Shown here piece by piece: positions 1 through 5,772 of a stretch of 7,178 nt of DNA; within the stretch, counting starts at the first letter, position 1; each line of letters begins with the position of its first letter. Source of the DNA: RGIG3009 sp964433065. GTDB taxonomy: Bacteria > Bacillota > Clostridia > Oscillospirales > Acutalibacteraceae. The position numbers and the translations under genes were made by a program. The notes under the pieces were generated by a model, which was not told where the DNA came from, made no database searches, and saw only the letters and a list, made by a program, of their open reading frames with translations. The DNA lies in NCBI GenBank assembly GCA_964433065.1, contig CAYSPZ010000077.1:1-7178 (forward strand). The letters run 5' to 3'.

Positions 1-1
1 A

Positions 2-535
2 ACAGGTATAGTTAGGCGTATAGACGACCTTGGTCGTGTGGTTATTCCGAAAGAGATCCGCCGCACGATGCGGATTCGTGATGGTGATCCGCTTGAAATC
101 TTTACCGGTCCGAACGAGGAAGTCGTGTTCAAAAAATACTCGCCGGTGGGGGAGATGTCGTCGTTTGCGGTGCAGTATGCCGACGTGATGGCGCGGGTAT
201 GCGGGGTTCCCGTCCTCATCTGTGACCGCGACCACGTGATCGCGGTGGCGGGGGAGTCCAAAAAAGAATTTCTGGAACAACGGTTATCGGCGCAACTCGA
301 ACAGGCGATGGAAGACCGCCAGACGGTCATCCTGCGCGTCGGCGATGCCCACCCGTTACTCCCCGTCGACGGCAAAGACCGCGCCGCCGCCGTGATGGCG
401 CCCATTTTAGCGGCGGGCGATATCACCGGTTGCGTCTGTTTTTTAGCAAATGAACGCCGCACCCCGCCTACCGAAAGCGACGTGCGGATGGCACAGGTCG
501 CCGCCGGTTTTCTCGGCAAACAGATGGAAGAATGA
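2..535 (+). CDS. spoVT: Stage V sporulation protein T (AbrB-family regulator), 5' end cut by window
   Basis: SpoVT is a DNA-binding transition and sporulation regulator that tunes forespore genes, mainly those controlled by sigma-G. The reading frame is open from base 2 and begins TGIVRRIDDLGRVVIPKEIR, the hallmark AbrB/SpoVT swapped-hairpin DNA-binding domain. By comparison with the family (usually starting MKATG), only about three residues are missing, so the full protein would be about 180 aa, close to the 178 aa of Bacillus SpoVT. Residues ~1-50 form the DNA-binding domain and ~55-180 the GAF-like sensor domain. The GTG at 38 is an internal valine, not a start. The gene ends in TGA, followed at once by a hairpin terminator shared with convergent tlyA. 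No neighbour in the window is co-transcribed with it. The family assignment is secure; an AbrB paralogue is unlikely because of the C-terminal GAF-sized domain. Confidence 0.93.
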   Translation, partial: TGIVRRIDDLGRVVIPKEIRRTMRIRDGDPLEIFTGPNEEVVFKKYSPVGEMSSFAVQYADVMARVCGVPVLICDRDHVIAVAGESKKEFLEQRLSAQLEQAMEDRQTVILRVGDAHPLLPVDGKDRAAAVMAPILAAGDITGCVCFLANERRTPPTESDVRMAQVAAGFLGKQMEE

Positions 536-536
536 T

Positions 537-576
537 AAAAGGGATACCGCGTTGGCGGTATCCCTTGCCTTTTATA
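537..576. terminator. Bidirectional Rho-independent terminator between spoVT and tlyA
   Basis: A perfect 10-bp stem, GGGATACCGC (541-550) with GCGGTATCCC (555-564), closes a GTTG loop. On the + strand the stem is followed by TTGCCTTTTAT. On the - strand it is followed by TTTTATC (540 downward). It lies 5 nt after the spoVT stop and 7 nt beyond the tlyA stop, so it can serve both convergent genes. Confidence 0.88.
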
Positions 577-1390
577 TCTCTTGTTGTAGATCGCTGTCGG
601 GTCGTTCGCCCACCACCCGCGCGATCAACGTCGCGCGTTCTTCACGGGTGAGTTGTGGGGTGTCGGTATAATATGCCAAATACTCCACGTTTCCGTTGGT
701 CCCGTGAATGGGGGAGACCGACAGATCACGCAGATGCAATCCGTTTTCGGCGGCGGCATCGAACAACGATTCGAGCAACGGCGGCAGATCGGCGGGGTCT
801 TTGAGTACCCCGTTTTTCCCCAGTTGCCGTCGCTCGGCTTCAAACTGCGGCTTGACCAGCGTGATGCACGCACCGTCACTTTTCAGTACGCGACGGATCG
901 CGGGATAGATCTTTTTCAGCGAGATAAACGACACGTCGGCGGTCACCATATCACAGATCGTACCGTCTAAATGTTCAACGGTCAGATGCCGTGCGTTCTG
1001 TCGTTCCAACACGCTTACCCGCGCGTCGTTGCGCAATTCCCACGCGAGAATACCGTATGCCACGTCTACCGCGAATACGTGCGCCGCGCCGTGCTGTAAC
1101 AGACAATCGGTAAACCCGCCGTTACTCGCCCCGATATCGCATACCGTCAGCGCGGTCGGATCGACCGAAAAGACCTTTAACGCTTTTTCTAATTTATACC
1201 CCGACCGACTCGCGTACTTGCGCGACTTCTCGGTCAAGGTCAACACCGTGTCCGCAGGAACGGGAGTGCCGGGCTTGTCCGCGGGCAGATGCCCGATCCA
1301 GATCCGCCCCGCCATGATCAGTCCCGTTGCCTCTTCGGGCGACAACGAAAACTGTTGTTGTGTCAGTATATCCAGACGAACGGTACTCAA
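572..1390 (-). CDS. tlyA: TlyA family rRNA 2'-O-methyltransferase (hemolysin A family)
   Basis: TlyA transfers methyl from SAM to the 2'-O of cytidines in rRNA (16S C1409 and/or 23S C1920 in characterised homologues). With a TTG start at 1390 the product is 272 aa, a normal family length. An N-terminal S4 RNA-binding domain (~4-55, beginning RLDIL) precedes a FtsJ-type Rossmann methylase. SAM-binding motif I is DIGASNGGFTDCLL (~85-98), followed by VDVAYG. The K-D-K-E catalytic tetrad is visible as K66 (GYKLEKAL), D152 (TADVSFISL), K180 (LVKPQFE) and E236 (GNVEYLAY). An in-frame ATG at 1411 would give 279 aa, but it lies directly beside the -10 box and upstream of the expected transcript start. 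The TTG has a GAGGTGA Shine-Dalgarno (1402-1396) 5 nt away and matches the usual family N-terminus. The gene is monocistronic here, divergent from the NUDIX operon. Whether it acts on one or both subunits cannot be told. Confidence 0.92.
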   Translation of the reverse strand: MSTVRLDILTQQQFSLSPEEATGLIMAGRIWIGHLPADKPGTPVPADTVLTLTEKSRKYASRSGYKLEKALKVFSVDPTALTVCDIGASNGGFTDCLLQHGAAHVFAVDVAYGILAWELRNDARVSVLERQNARHLTVEHLDGTICDMVTADVSFISLKKIYPAIRRVLKSDGACITLVKPQFEAERRQLGKNGVLKDPADLPPLLESLFDAAAENGLHLRDLSVSPIHGTNGNVEYLAYYTDTPQLTREERATLIARVVGERPDSDLQQEI

Positions 1391-1395
1391 AAAAA

Positions 1396-1402
1396 TCACC
1401 TC
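1396..1402 (-). promoter_or_regulatory. Shine-Dalgarno that fixes the tlyA TTG start
   Basis: GAGGTGA read on the - strand, followed by five T residues and then TTG at 1390. The upstream in-frame ATG (1411) lacks such a site and overlaps the core promoter, so this element decides the start codon. Confidence 0.8.
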
Positions 1403-1411
1403 ATACGTCAT

Positions 1412-1440
1412 ATTTTACGCAGAAAAAAGAACCTTGTCAA
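1412..1440 (-). promoter_or_regulatory. Sigma-A promoter for tlyA
   Basis: On the - strand there is a perfect -35 TTGACA (1440-1435), a 17-nt spacer and a -10 TAAAAT (1417-1412). Transcription should start near 1405, leaving a leader of about 15 nt that consists mostly of the ribosome binding site. It is back-to-back with the NUDIX-operon promoter; the two -35 boxes are 10 bp apart. Confidence 0.85.
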
Positions 1441-1450
1441 CAAAAAAGGA

Positions 1451-1479
1451 TGGACAAGTGCGCAAAAAGAAGGTAAAAT
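1451..1479 (+). promoter_or_regulatory. Sigma-A promoter for the NUDIX-CDF-ATP-grasp-XRE operon
   Basis: -35 TGGACA (1451-1456, one mismatch to consensus), a 17-nt spacer and -10 TAAAAT (1474-1479). The predicted start is near 1486, giving a leader of about 28 nt with a strong GGAGGTGA (1502-1509) and no room for a riboswitch. The -10 hexamer is identical to that of the divergent tlyA promoter. Confidence 0.8.
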
Positions 1480-1513
1480 AAAAAGATAGGATAGTTTTAA
1501 CGGAGGTGAGAAT

Positions 1514-2029
1514 GTGGAACGTTGGGATCTGTACGACCGTAACGGTCGTCCGCTCGGCCGCACCATCGTGCGCGGTCAACGTCTGCGCGCGGGTGAACAT
1601 CATCTGGTCGTCCACGTGTGGATCGTCAATTCGATGAACCGCATTCTCATCCAACGCCGTTCTCCCCGCCTGCGTTTAATGCCCAACATCTGGGCGGCAA
1701 CAGGCGGTTCGGCGATCGCAGGGGAAGACGCCCTGCAAGCAGTGAAACGCGAACTTCGCGAAGAACTCGGCTTGGATCTTGACCCGAGCGAATTCGAACT
1801 GATGGGACGGCTCAACCGCCGCAACTCACTGTGTAACGTGTGGTTCGTGCGCAAAGATGCCGCCGTCCCCGACTTAAAACTGCAAAAAGAAGAGGTCGCG
1901 GATGCCCGTTGGGTCACCCTCGACCAACTCAAAACGATGATCGCCGATGGGCGGTTCCACCACTACGGAACACCCTACTTCCAATTTTTGTTCCGTGAAC
2001 TCGAAAAAAGGATGAACGCCGAATGTTGA
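1514..2029 (+). CDS. NUDIX hydrolase, IPP-isomerase-like subgroup
   Basis: This NUDIX-fold enzyme (171 aa) probably hydrolyses a nucleoside-diphosphate-linked substrate in the cytosol. The exact NUDIX box G-x5-E-x7-REL-x-EE-x-GL is present at residues 65-87, with metal-binding glutamates E80, E83 and E84. The N-terminus (ERWDLYDRNGRPLG, then GEHHLVVHVWI) and the segment before the box (RRSP...PNIWAATGG) resemble the group related to isopentenyl-diphosphate isomerase and E. coli YfcD. The fold is therefore secure but the substrate is not. The start is GTG at 1514, four nt after GGAGGTGA (1502-1509); ATG at 1512 is out of frame. It is the first gene of the operon, and its last 7 nt overlap the start of the CDF transporter gene, which suggests translational coupling. 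True isomerase activity is an alternative that cannot be excluded. Confidence 0.88.
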   Translation: MERWDLYDRNGRPLGRTIVRGQRLRAGEHHLVVHVWIVNSMNRILIQRRSPRLRLMPNIWAATGGSAIAGEDALQAVKRELREELGLDLDPSEFELMGRLNRRNSLCNVWFVRKDAAVPDLKLQKEEVADARWVTLDQLKTMIADGRFHHYGTPYFQFLFRELEKRMNAEC

Positions 2030-3189
2030 CCAACCGCTTGGTTCACACTTTTGTAAAAGACTATGAACAGACCGATCGCCCCGACGTCCGCTATGCTTAC
2101 GGACGGCTGGCGGGAACGACCGGCCTTATCGCCAATATCGTTTTGTTTCTCGGCAAACTGATCGTCGGGTTGATTTCGGGCAGTGTTTCGATCATCGCGG
2201 ACGCGTTCAACAACCTGTCCGACGCGGGTTCCGCCATCGTCACGTTGGTCGGCTTCCGCCTTTCCGCCGCCCCCGCCGACAAGGAACACCCGTTCGGTCA
2301 CGGCAGAATGGAATACCTGTCTACCCTTACCGTTGCGGTACTGATCCTGTTGGCGGGTATTGAACTCGCGTCTTCCGCCTTCCAAAAGATACTGAACCCC
2401 ACACCCACCGCCTTTTCGTGGTGGACGGTGGCGGTACTGGTTTTCGCCATCGCAGTGAAACTGTGGATGTCGCTGTTCTGTCGCCGTATCGGCAAGACCA
2501 TTCGATCCGAAACGCTGACCGCCACCGCGGCGGACAGCCGCAACGATGTCATCTGCACCGCCGTGGTACTGCTTTCCACGATTTTATCGGCGGTGACCGA
2601 CGTGGCGATCGACGGTTACGTCGGTGTCGCGGTCGCGGCATTCGTCGTGTGGTCTGGTTTCTCCATCATACGCGATACCATTTCCCCGTTACTCGGCGAA
2701 CCGCCCGACCCCGAACTGGTCGAAAACATCCGCCGCACCGTACTGGAACAGGAAGGTGTCGTCGGTATTCACGATATGATCGTGCACAACTACGGCGCAG
2801 GACGGTGCGTGGTCTCACTGCACGCGGAAGTCCCCGCCCACGAAGACCTGCTCACCAGCCACGAACGCATCGACGCGGTCGAACAACGGCTGGTACAGGA
2901 ATACAACCTGTTGGCATGTATCCATATGGATCCCGTCGAAATGCAGGACGAACGCGTCGAAACGCTCAAACTGTTGACCGCCACCGTCCTCCAAGACATT
3001 GACGACCGCTTATCGATGCACGATTTTCGCGTGGTGTTCGGGGAGCACCGCATCAACGTCATCTTTGACGTGGTGATCCCGTTCGGTTTCGAAAACCCGT
3101 CGGCACTGCAAGGCGAGATTGAGCGTCGCTTACAACTCACCGACCCTCGTCTGTGCGCCGTCATCACGACGGAACACAGTTTTGTGTGA
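2023..3189 (+). CDS. Cation diffusion facilitator (CDF) family divalent metal exporter, long form
   Basis: CDF proteins are membrane proton antiporters that export divalent metals such as Zn, Mn, Fe or Co. This one is 388 aa, longer than the ~300-aa YiiP type. Six membrane segments can be placed at about 33-52, 56-79, 99-118, 131-150, 163-186 and 192-212. The metal-site residues are D60, N64 and D67 in TM2 (DAFNNLSD) and D170xxxD174 in TM5 (ADSRND). The TM2-TM3 loop carries the typical DKEHPFGHGRMEY (86-98). A cytosolic dimerisation domain follows (~215-300), with a further ~85-residue extension to the C-terminus. DxxxD in TM5, instead of HxxxD, is associated with manganese-type members; that specificity is inference. 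The gene starts within the NUDIX gene's final codons and stops 5 nt before the ATP-grasp gene, so it is the second member of a tight operon. Confidence 0.92.
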   Translation: MLTNRLVHTFVKDYEQTDRPDVRYAYGRLAGTTGLIANIVLFLGKLIVGLISGSVSIIADAFNNLSDAGSAIVTLVGFRLSAAPADKEHPFGHGRMEYLSTLTVAVLILLAGIELASSAFQKILNPTPTAFSWWTVAVLVFAIAVKLWMSLFCRRIGKTIRSETLTATAADSRNDVICTAVVLLSTILSAVTDVAIDGYVGVAVAAFVVWSGFSIIRDTISPLLGEPPDPELVENIRRTVLEQEGVVGIHDMIVHNYGAGRCVVSLHAEVPAHEDLLTSHERIDAVEQRLVQEYNLLACIHMDPVEMQDERVETLKLLTATVLQDIDDRLSMHDFRVVFGEHRINVIFDVVIPFGFENPSALQGEIERRLQLTDPRLCAVITTEHSFV

Positions 3190-3194
3190 CCGCT

Positions 3195-4082
3195 ATGAAC
3201 TATATCGTTTACAACGGATTCTGGAACACCGCGCCGTCCGACCCCGTTTTGCGGCTTTCACAAGCCGCCGCGCGCCGCGGTATGACCTTTACCCCCGTAC
3301 CCCACACCGCATTTATCGTACAGGTAGCGCCTACCGTACAAGTGTGGGTGAACGGTACCCCCGTCACCGAACGGGATACGGTGGTGTACTGGGACAAGGA
3401 TACCCGTCTTGCGACCGCGCTCGAAAAGGTCGGCGCGCGGGTCTATAACCGTCCTGCCGCGATTGCCGCGTGTGACGATAAGAGCGAGACCCATCGGATA
3501 CTCGCGCTCGGCGGCATCCCGATGCCGCGCACTTTGCTGGCACCGATGGCATATACCGACGTCACCGACGCGATCGAACCGTTTTTGTCGGCGGCGGAAC
3601 AGGCACTCGGTCTGCCGATGGTGGTCAAAGAATGTTACGGGTCGTTCGGCAGACAGGTGTCGCTTATTTCTACCCCCGCCGCGTTACGCAAACGCGTGTA
3701 CGCGATGGGTAACCGCCCGTTCATTTTACAACAATTTATCGCCGAAAGCGCGGGACGCGATCGGCGACTATACGTGGTGGGCGAACGGGTGATCGCCGCG
3801 ATCACCCGTCGATCTGCGACCGATTTCCGCGCCAACGTGGAACTCGGCGGCAAAGCGGAACAGTATACCCCCACCGCCGAAGAAGAAACCCTTGCCAAAC
3901 GGTGTATTGCCCTGCTGGGTCTCGATTTCGGCGCGGTGGATCTGTTAGAGGATGAGGAACATAACCCACTCGTCTGCGAAGTCAATTCCAATGCCTATAT
4001 GGCGGGATTGTCGGCGGCGACGGGTGTGGATGCGGCAGACGAAATTATGGCATATATAGGAGAAAACGTATGGAAGAATTGA
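3195..4082 (+). CDS. RimK-like ATP-grasp ligase, substrate unknown
   Basis: ATP-grasp enzymes of this class join a carboxylate to an amine through an acyl-phosphate. The 295-aa product has a divergent N-terminal preATP-grasp region (1-85). The RimK/LysX-like core follows: NRPAAIAACDDKSETHRILALGGIPMPRT is the entry segment (85-113), K145 with the small loop ECYGSFGRQV (146-155) binds ATP, and FILQQFI (176-182) precedes GRDRRLYVVGERVIAAITRR (187-206). Then come DFRANVELGG (210-219), and D249 and E262VN264 as the Mg ligands. Start choice: ATG at 3195 lies 5 nt after the CDF stop and gives the usual family N-terminus. An in-frame GTG at 3153 lies inside the CDF gene and has no good ribosome site. 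The ATG also has only a weak Shine-Dalgarno, so termination-reinitiation coupling is likely. The last 13 nt overlap the XRE gene. The substrate could be glutamate, another amino acid or a peptide; the sequence does not say. Confidence 0.88.
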   Translation: MNYIVYNGFWNTAPSDPVLRLSQAAARRGMTFTPVPHTAFIVQVAPTVQVWVNGTPVTERDTVVYWDKDTRLATALEKVGARVYNRPAAIAACDDKSETHRILALGGIPMPRTLLAPMAYTDVTDAIEPFLSAAEQALGLPMVVKECYGSFGRQVSLISTPAALRKRVYAMGNRPFILQQFIAESAGRDRRLYVVGERVIAAITRRSATDFRANVELGGKAEQYTPTAEEETLAKRCIALLGLDFGAVDLLEDEEHNPLVCEVNSNAYMAGLSAATGVDAADEIMAYIGENVWKN

Positions 4083-4648
4083 AAGTAGTGTTTGCCAGTA
4101 ACCTCATTCGTTTGCGTACGCAAGCGGGAATGACCCAACTGCAACTCGCTGAACACCTCAACTATTCGGATAAATCGGTGTCCAAATGGGAACGCGGCGA
4201 CGCACTCCCCGACCTGATGGTCACCAAATCGATCGCCGACCTGTTCGGTGTCACGGTCGATTTTTTGTTGCAGTCCCACGACCAATGGGAACCCAAACCC
4301 GTCGAGAAAAAGGCGGATACCCGCGTTATCACCGCCATCGTTCAGGTGGGGATCTGGACGGTCGCCGCCATCCTGTTCGTCATCTTCTGGTTGCTTGACC
4401 AATACCCGTGGATCATTTTCGTCGCGACGACCCCCGTGTCGTTGCTCACGTTGCTCATCTTAAATGCGGTGTTCAAACGCAAACGGTACCAAAAACTGAC
4501 CGTTTCGCTGTTCGTGGTCAGCGTATTTATGTTGTGCTACTCGTTGTTCTGGCAATACCACCCGTGGCAGATCTTACTGCTGTTGGTACCGTCCCTCATT
4601 CTTGTGTGGCTCAGTTTCCACACGGTCAAGGACGTCAAACGAAAATAA
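4070..4648 (+). CDS. Membrane-anchored XRE-family transcriptional regulator
   Basis: The 192-aa protein has an N-terminal Cro/C1-type helix-turn-helix (residues ~4-67; GMTQLQLAEHLNYSDKSVSKWERG carries the recognition helix, and ADLFGVTVDFLL closes the domain). A charged linker (69-85) follows, then four hydrophobic segments at about 86-109, 114-132, 143-161 and 166-184, with a basic KRKRYQK loop and a basic tail (KDVKRK). This HTH-plus-multi-TM arrangement is common in Clostridia; the membrane part is presumed to sense a signal or tether the regulator, but no ligand is known. The start ATG lies 6 nt after AGGAGA (4058-4063), inside the end of the ATP-grasp gene. It is the last gene of the operon, upstream of a strong hairpin terminator. 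Regulation of its own operon or of metal homeostasis is inference from position only. Confidence 0.9.
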   Translation: MEELKVVFASNLIRLRTQAGMTQLQLAEHLNYSDKSVSKWERGDALPDLMVTKSIADLFGVTVDFLLQSHDQWEPKPVEKKADTRVITAIVQVGIWTVAAILFVIFWLLDQYPWIIFVATTPVSLLTLLILNAVFKRKRYQKLTVSLFVVSVFMLCYSLFWQYHPWQILLLLVPSLILVWLSFHTVKDVKRK

Positions 4649-4661
4649 CCGCCGTTTCGAC

Positions 4662-4722
4662 AAATCCCGCCGCCTCTCTCATTGCGAGAGAGGCGGTTCT
4701 CGTTTCCGTAGAGGGATTTTTT
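4662..4722 (+). terminator. Rho-independent terminator ending the NUDIX-to-XRE operon
   Basis: A perfect 11-bp stem, CCGCCTCTCTC (4670-4680) with GAGAGAGGCGG (4686-4696), closes the loop ATTGC and is followed by TTCTCGTTT. An outer 7-bp pair, AAATCCC (4662-4668) with GGGATTT (4713-4719), leads into six T residues (4717-4722). The better U-tract therefore follows the outer arms rather than the inner stem. Confidence 0.85.
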
Positions 4723-4753
4723 GGGTTCGTGGATAGGTTTTTTCGATAAACGG

Positions 4754-4762
4754 TGGTATCAT
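4754..4762 (+). promoter_or_regulatory. Probable extended -10 promoter for degV
   Basis: TGGTATCAT contains the extended element TGn followed by TATCAT (one mismatch to TATAAT). No good -35 is found 16-18 nt upstream, which is tolerated by extended -10 promoters. It sits between the operon terminator and the degV ribosome site, where a new promoter is needed. Confidence 0.5.
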
Positions 4763-4795
4763 AAATACATAAACTCATTCACGGAGGCAAGTAAT

Positions 4796-5683
4796 ATGGC
4801 AGATTACATTCTCAGTTGCGGTTCCACCGCCGACCTTACCAAACAACGTTTTACCGAACGAAACGTTTCCTACCTGTGTTTTCGGTATCGCTTGAACGAT
4901 GTCGACTACCCCGACGATCTCGGTGAAACGATGCCCTTTTCCGATTTCTATAAGGCGATGGTAGACGGTGCCGATACCGCCACCTCGCAACCCAACATTT
5001 CGGAATACCTCGACTATTTTACCCCGTTTTTGGAGCAGGGCAAGGATATCCTGCACGTTGAACTGTCGTCGGGTCTGTCGGGCGCCATCAACTCGGCGCG
5101 TAACGCGGCGGCGGTCGCAGCGGAACGGTACCCCGACCGTAAGATCTACATCGTCGACTCGCTCGGCGCATCGTCGGGTTACGGCTTGCTGGTCGAAACG
5201 CTCGCGGATATGCGGGACAACGGTGCCACCATCGACGAGGTGCGCGACTTTGCGGAACAAAACAAACTGCGCGTCCATCACTGGTTTTTCACTACCGACC
5301 TGACCTTCTTCATCAAAGGCGGTCGCGTCGGTAAAGTGTCGGGTTGGTTCGGTACCCTGCTCAACATCTGTCCGCTCCTCAATATGGACAATTTGGGTCG
5401 TCTGCGCCCCCGTCACAAATTACGCGGCAAACAAGCGGTCATTCGCGCCATCGTGGACAAGATGGTGGAAAATGCCGACAACGGCACCAACTACGACGGC
5501 AGATGCTACCTGTGCCATTCCGCGTGCGAGGACGACGCGAAACAGGTCATTGCTCTGGTCAAAGAAAAATTCCCGAACCTTAAAGGTAAACCCGAACTGT
5601 ACGACATCGGCACCACCATCGGCAGTCACACGGGACCCGGTACGGTTGCCCTGTTCTTCTTCGGAAAAGAGCGCATAGAATAA
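4796..5683 (+). CDS. DegV family fatty-acid-binding protein
   Basis: DegV/FakB-type proteins bind a fatty acid and, in the best-studied cases, present it to the kinase FakA for phosphorylation before lipid synthesis. The 295-aa product shows the family landmarks in order: GSTADLT near the N-terminus (9-15), TSQPN (63-67), ELSSGLSG (89-96), VDSLGASSG (120-128), FFIKGGRVGK (171-180), and GTTIGSHTGPGT (272-283). No signal peptide is seen, so it is cytosolic. The start is ATG 4796, eight nt after GGAGG (4783-4787). The frame stays open upstream to 4721, but that stretch crosses the promoter and the preceding terminator's T-run. The gene has its own promoter and an immediate terminator, so it is monocistronic. 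No fakA homologue lies in the window; the carried lipid and partner are unknown. Confidence 0.93.
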   Translation: MADYILSCGSTADLTKQRFTERNVSYLCFRYRLNDVDYPDDLGETMPFSDFYKAMVDGADTATSQPNISEYLDYFTPFLEQGKDILHVELSSGLSGAINSARNAAAVAAERYPDRKIYIVDSLGASSGYGLLVETLADMRDNGATIDEVRDFAEQNKLRVHHWFFTTDLTFFIKGGRVGKVSGWFGTLLNICPLLNMDNLGRLRPRHKLRGKQAVIRAIVDKMVENADNGTNYDGRCYLCHSACEDDAKQVIALVKEKFPNLKGKPELYDIGTTIGSHTGPGTVALFFFGKERIE

Positions 5684-5688
5684 AATGT

Positions 5689-5720
5689 AACGGTTGGCGT
5701 TCGCCAACCGTTTACTTTTT
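5689..5720 (+). terminator. Rho-independent terminator after degV
   Basis: AACGGTTGGCG (5689-5699) and CGCCAACCGTT (5702-5712) form a perfect GC-rich inverted repeat (10-11 bp, loop GTTC), followed by TACTTTTTT. It begins 5 nt after the degV stop. Confidence 0.92.
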
Positions 5721-5738
5721 TCAAAAGATATGATACAC
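5710..5738 (+). promoter_or_regulatory. Probable promoter for the DUF1015 gene
   Basis: TTTACT (about 5711-5716) is followed by a 17-nt spacer and TACACT (about 5734-5739), which is preceded by TGA to form an extended -10. Each hexamer matches four of six consensus bases. The -35 overlaps the 3' arm and T-tract of the degV terminator, a compact arrangement. TATGAT two bases upstream is an alternative -10. Confidence 0.45.
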
Positions 5739-5772
5739 TCTTCGTATTACTTGCAATAGGGAGATTGAACAA

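Noticed and set aside
1029..1481. 150-residue + strand frame opposite tlyA
   Set aside because: It reads through both divergent promoters and lacks a start site or family resemblance; tlyA is unambiguous on the other strand.
1480..1513. Metal riboswitch upstream of the CDF operon
   Set aside because: The predicted leader is only about 28 nt and consists of the ribosome site, and the CDF gene itself begins inside the NUDIX gene.
2418..3002. 194-residue + strand frame inside the CDF gene
   Set aside because: Arginine/histidine-rich low-complexity translation typical of the wrong frame of a GC-rich gene; the CDF frame is clearly real.
3153..3194. GTG start for the ATP-grasp gene
   Set aside because: It lies inside the CDF gene, lacks a ribosome binding site, and adds residues (RRHHDGTQFCVTA) that do not resemble the family; ATG 3195 follows the CDF stop by 5 nt.
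4721..4795. N-terminal extension of the DegV protein
   Set aside because: The frame is open, but it runs through the preceding terminator's T-run and the extended -10 promoter; ATG 4796 has a proper ribosome site and the family's N-terminus.
4775..5416. 213-residue antisense frame opposite degV
   Set aside because: It is a by-product of GC-biased codon use in degV; no family resemblance, and it would cross the degV promoter region.
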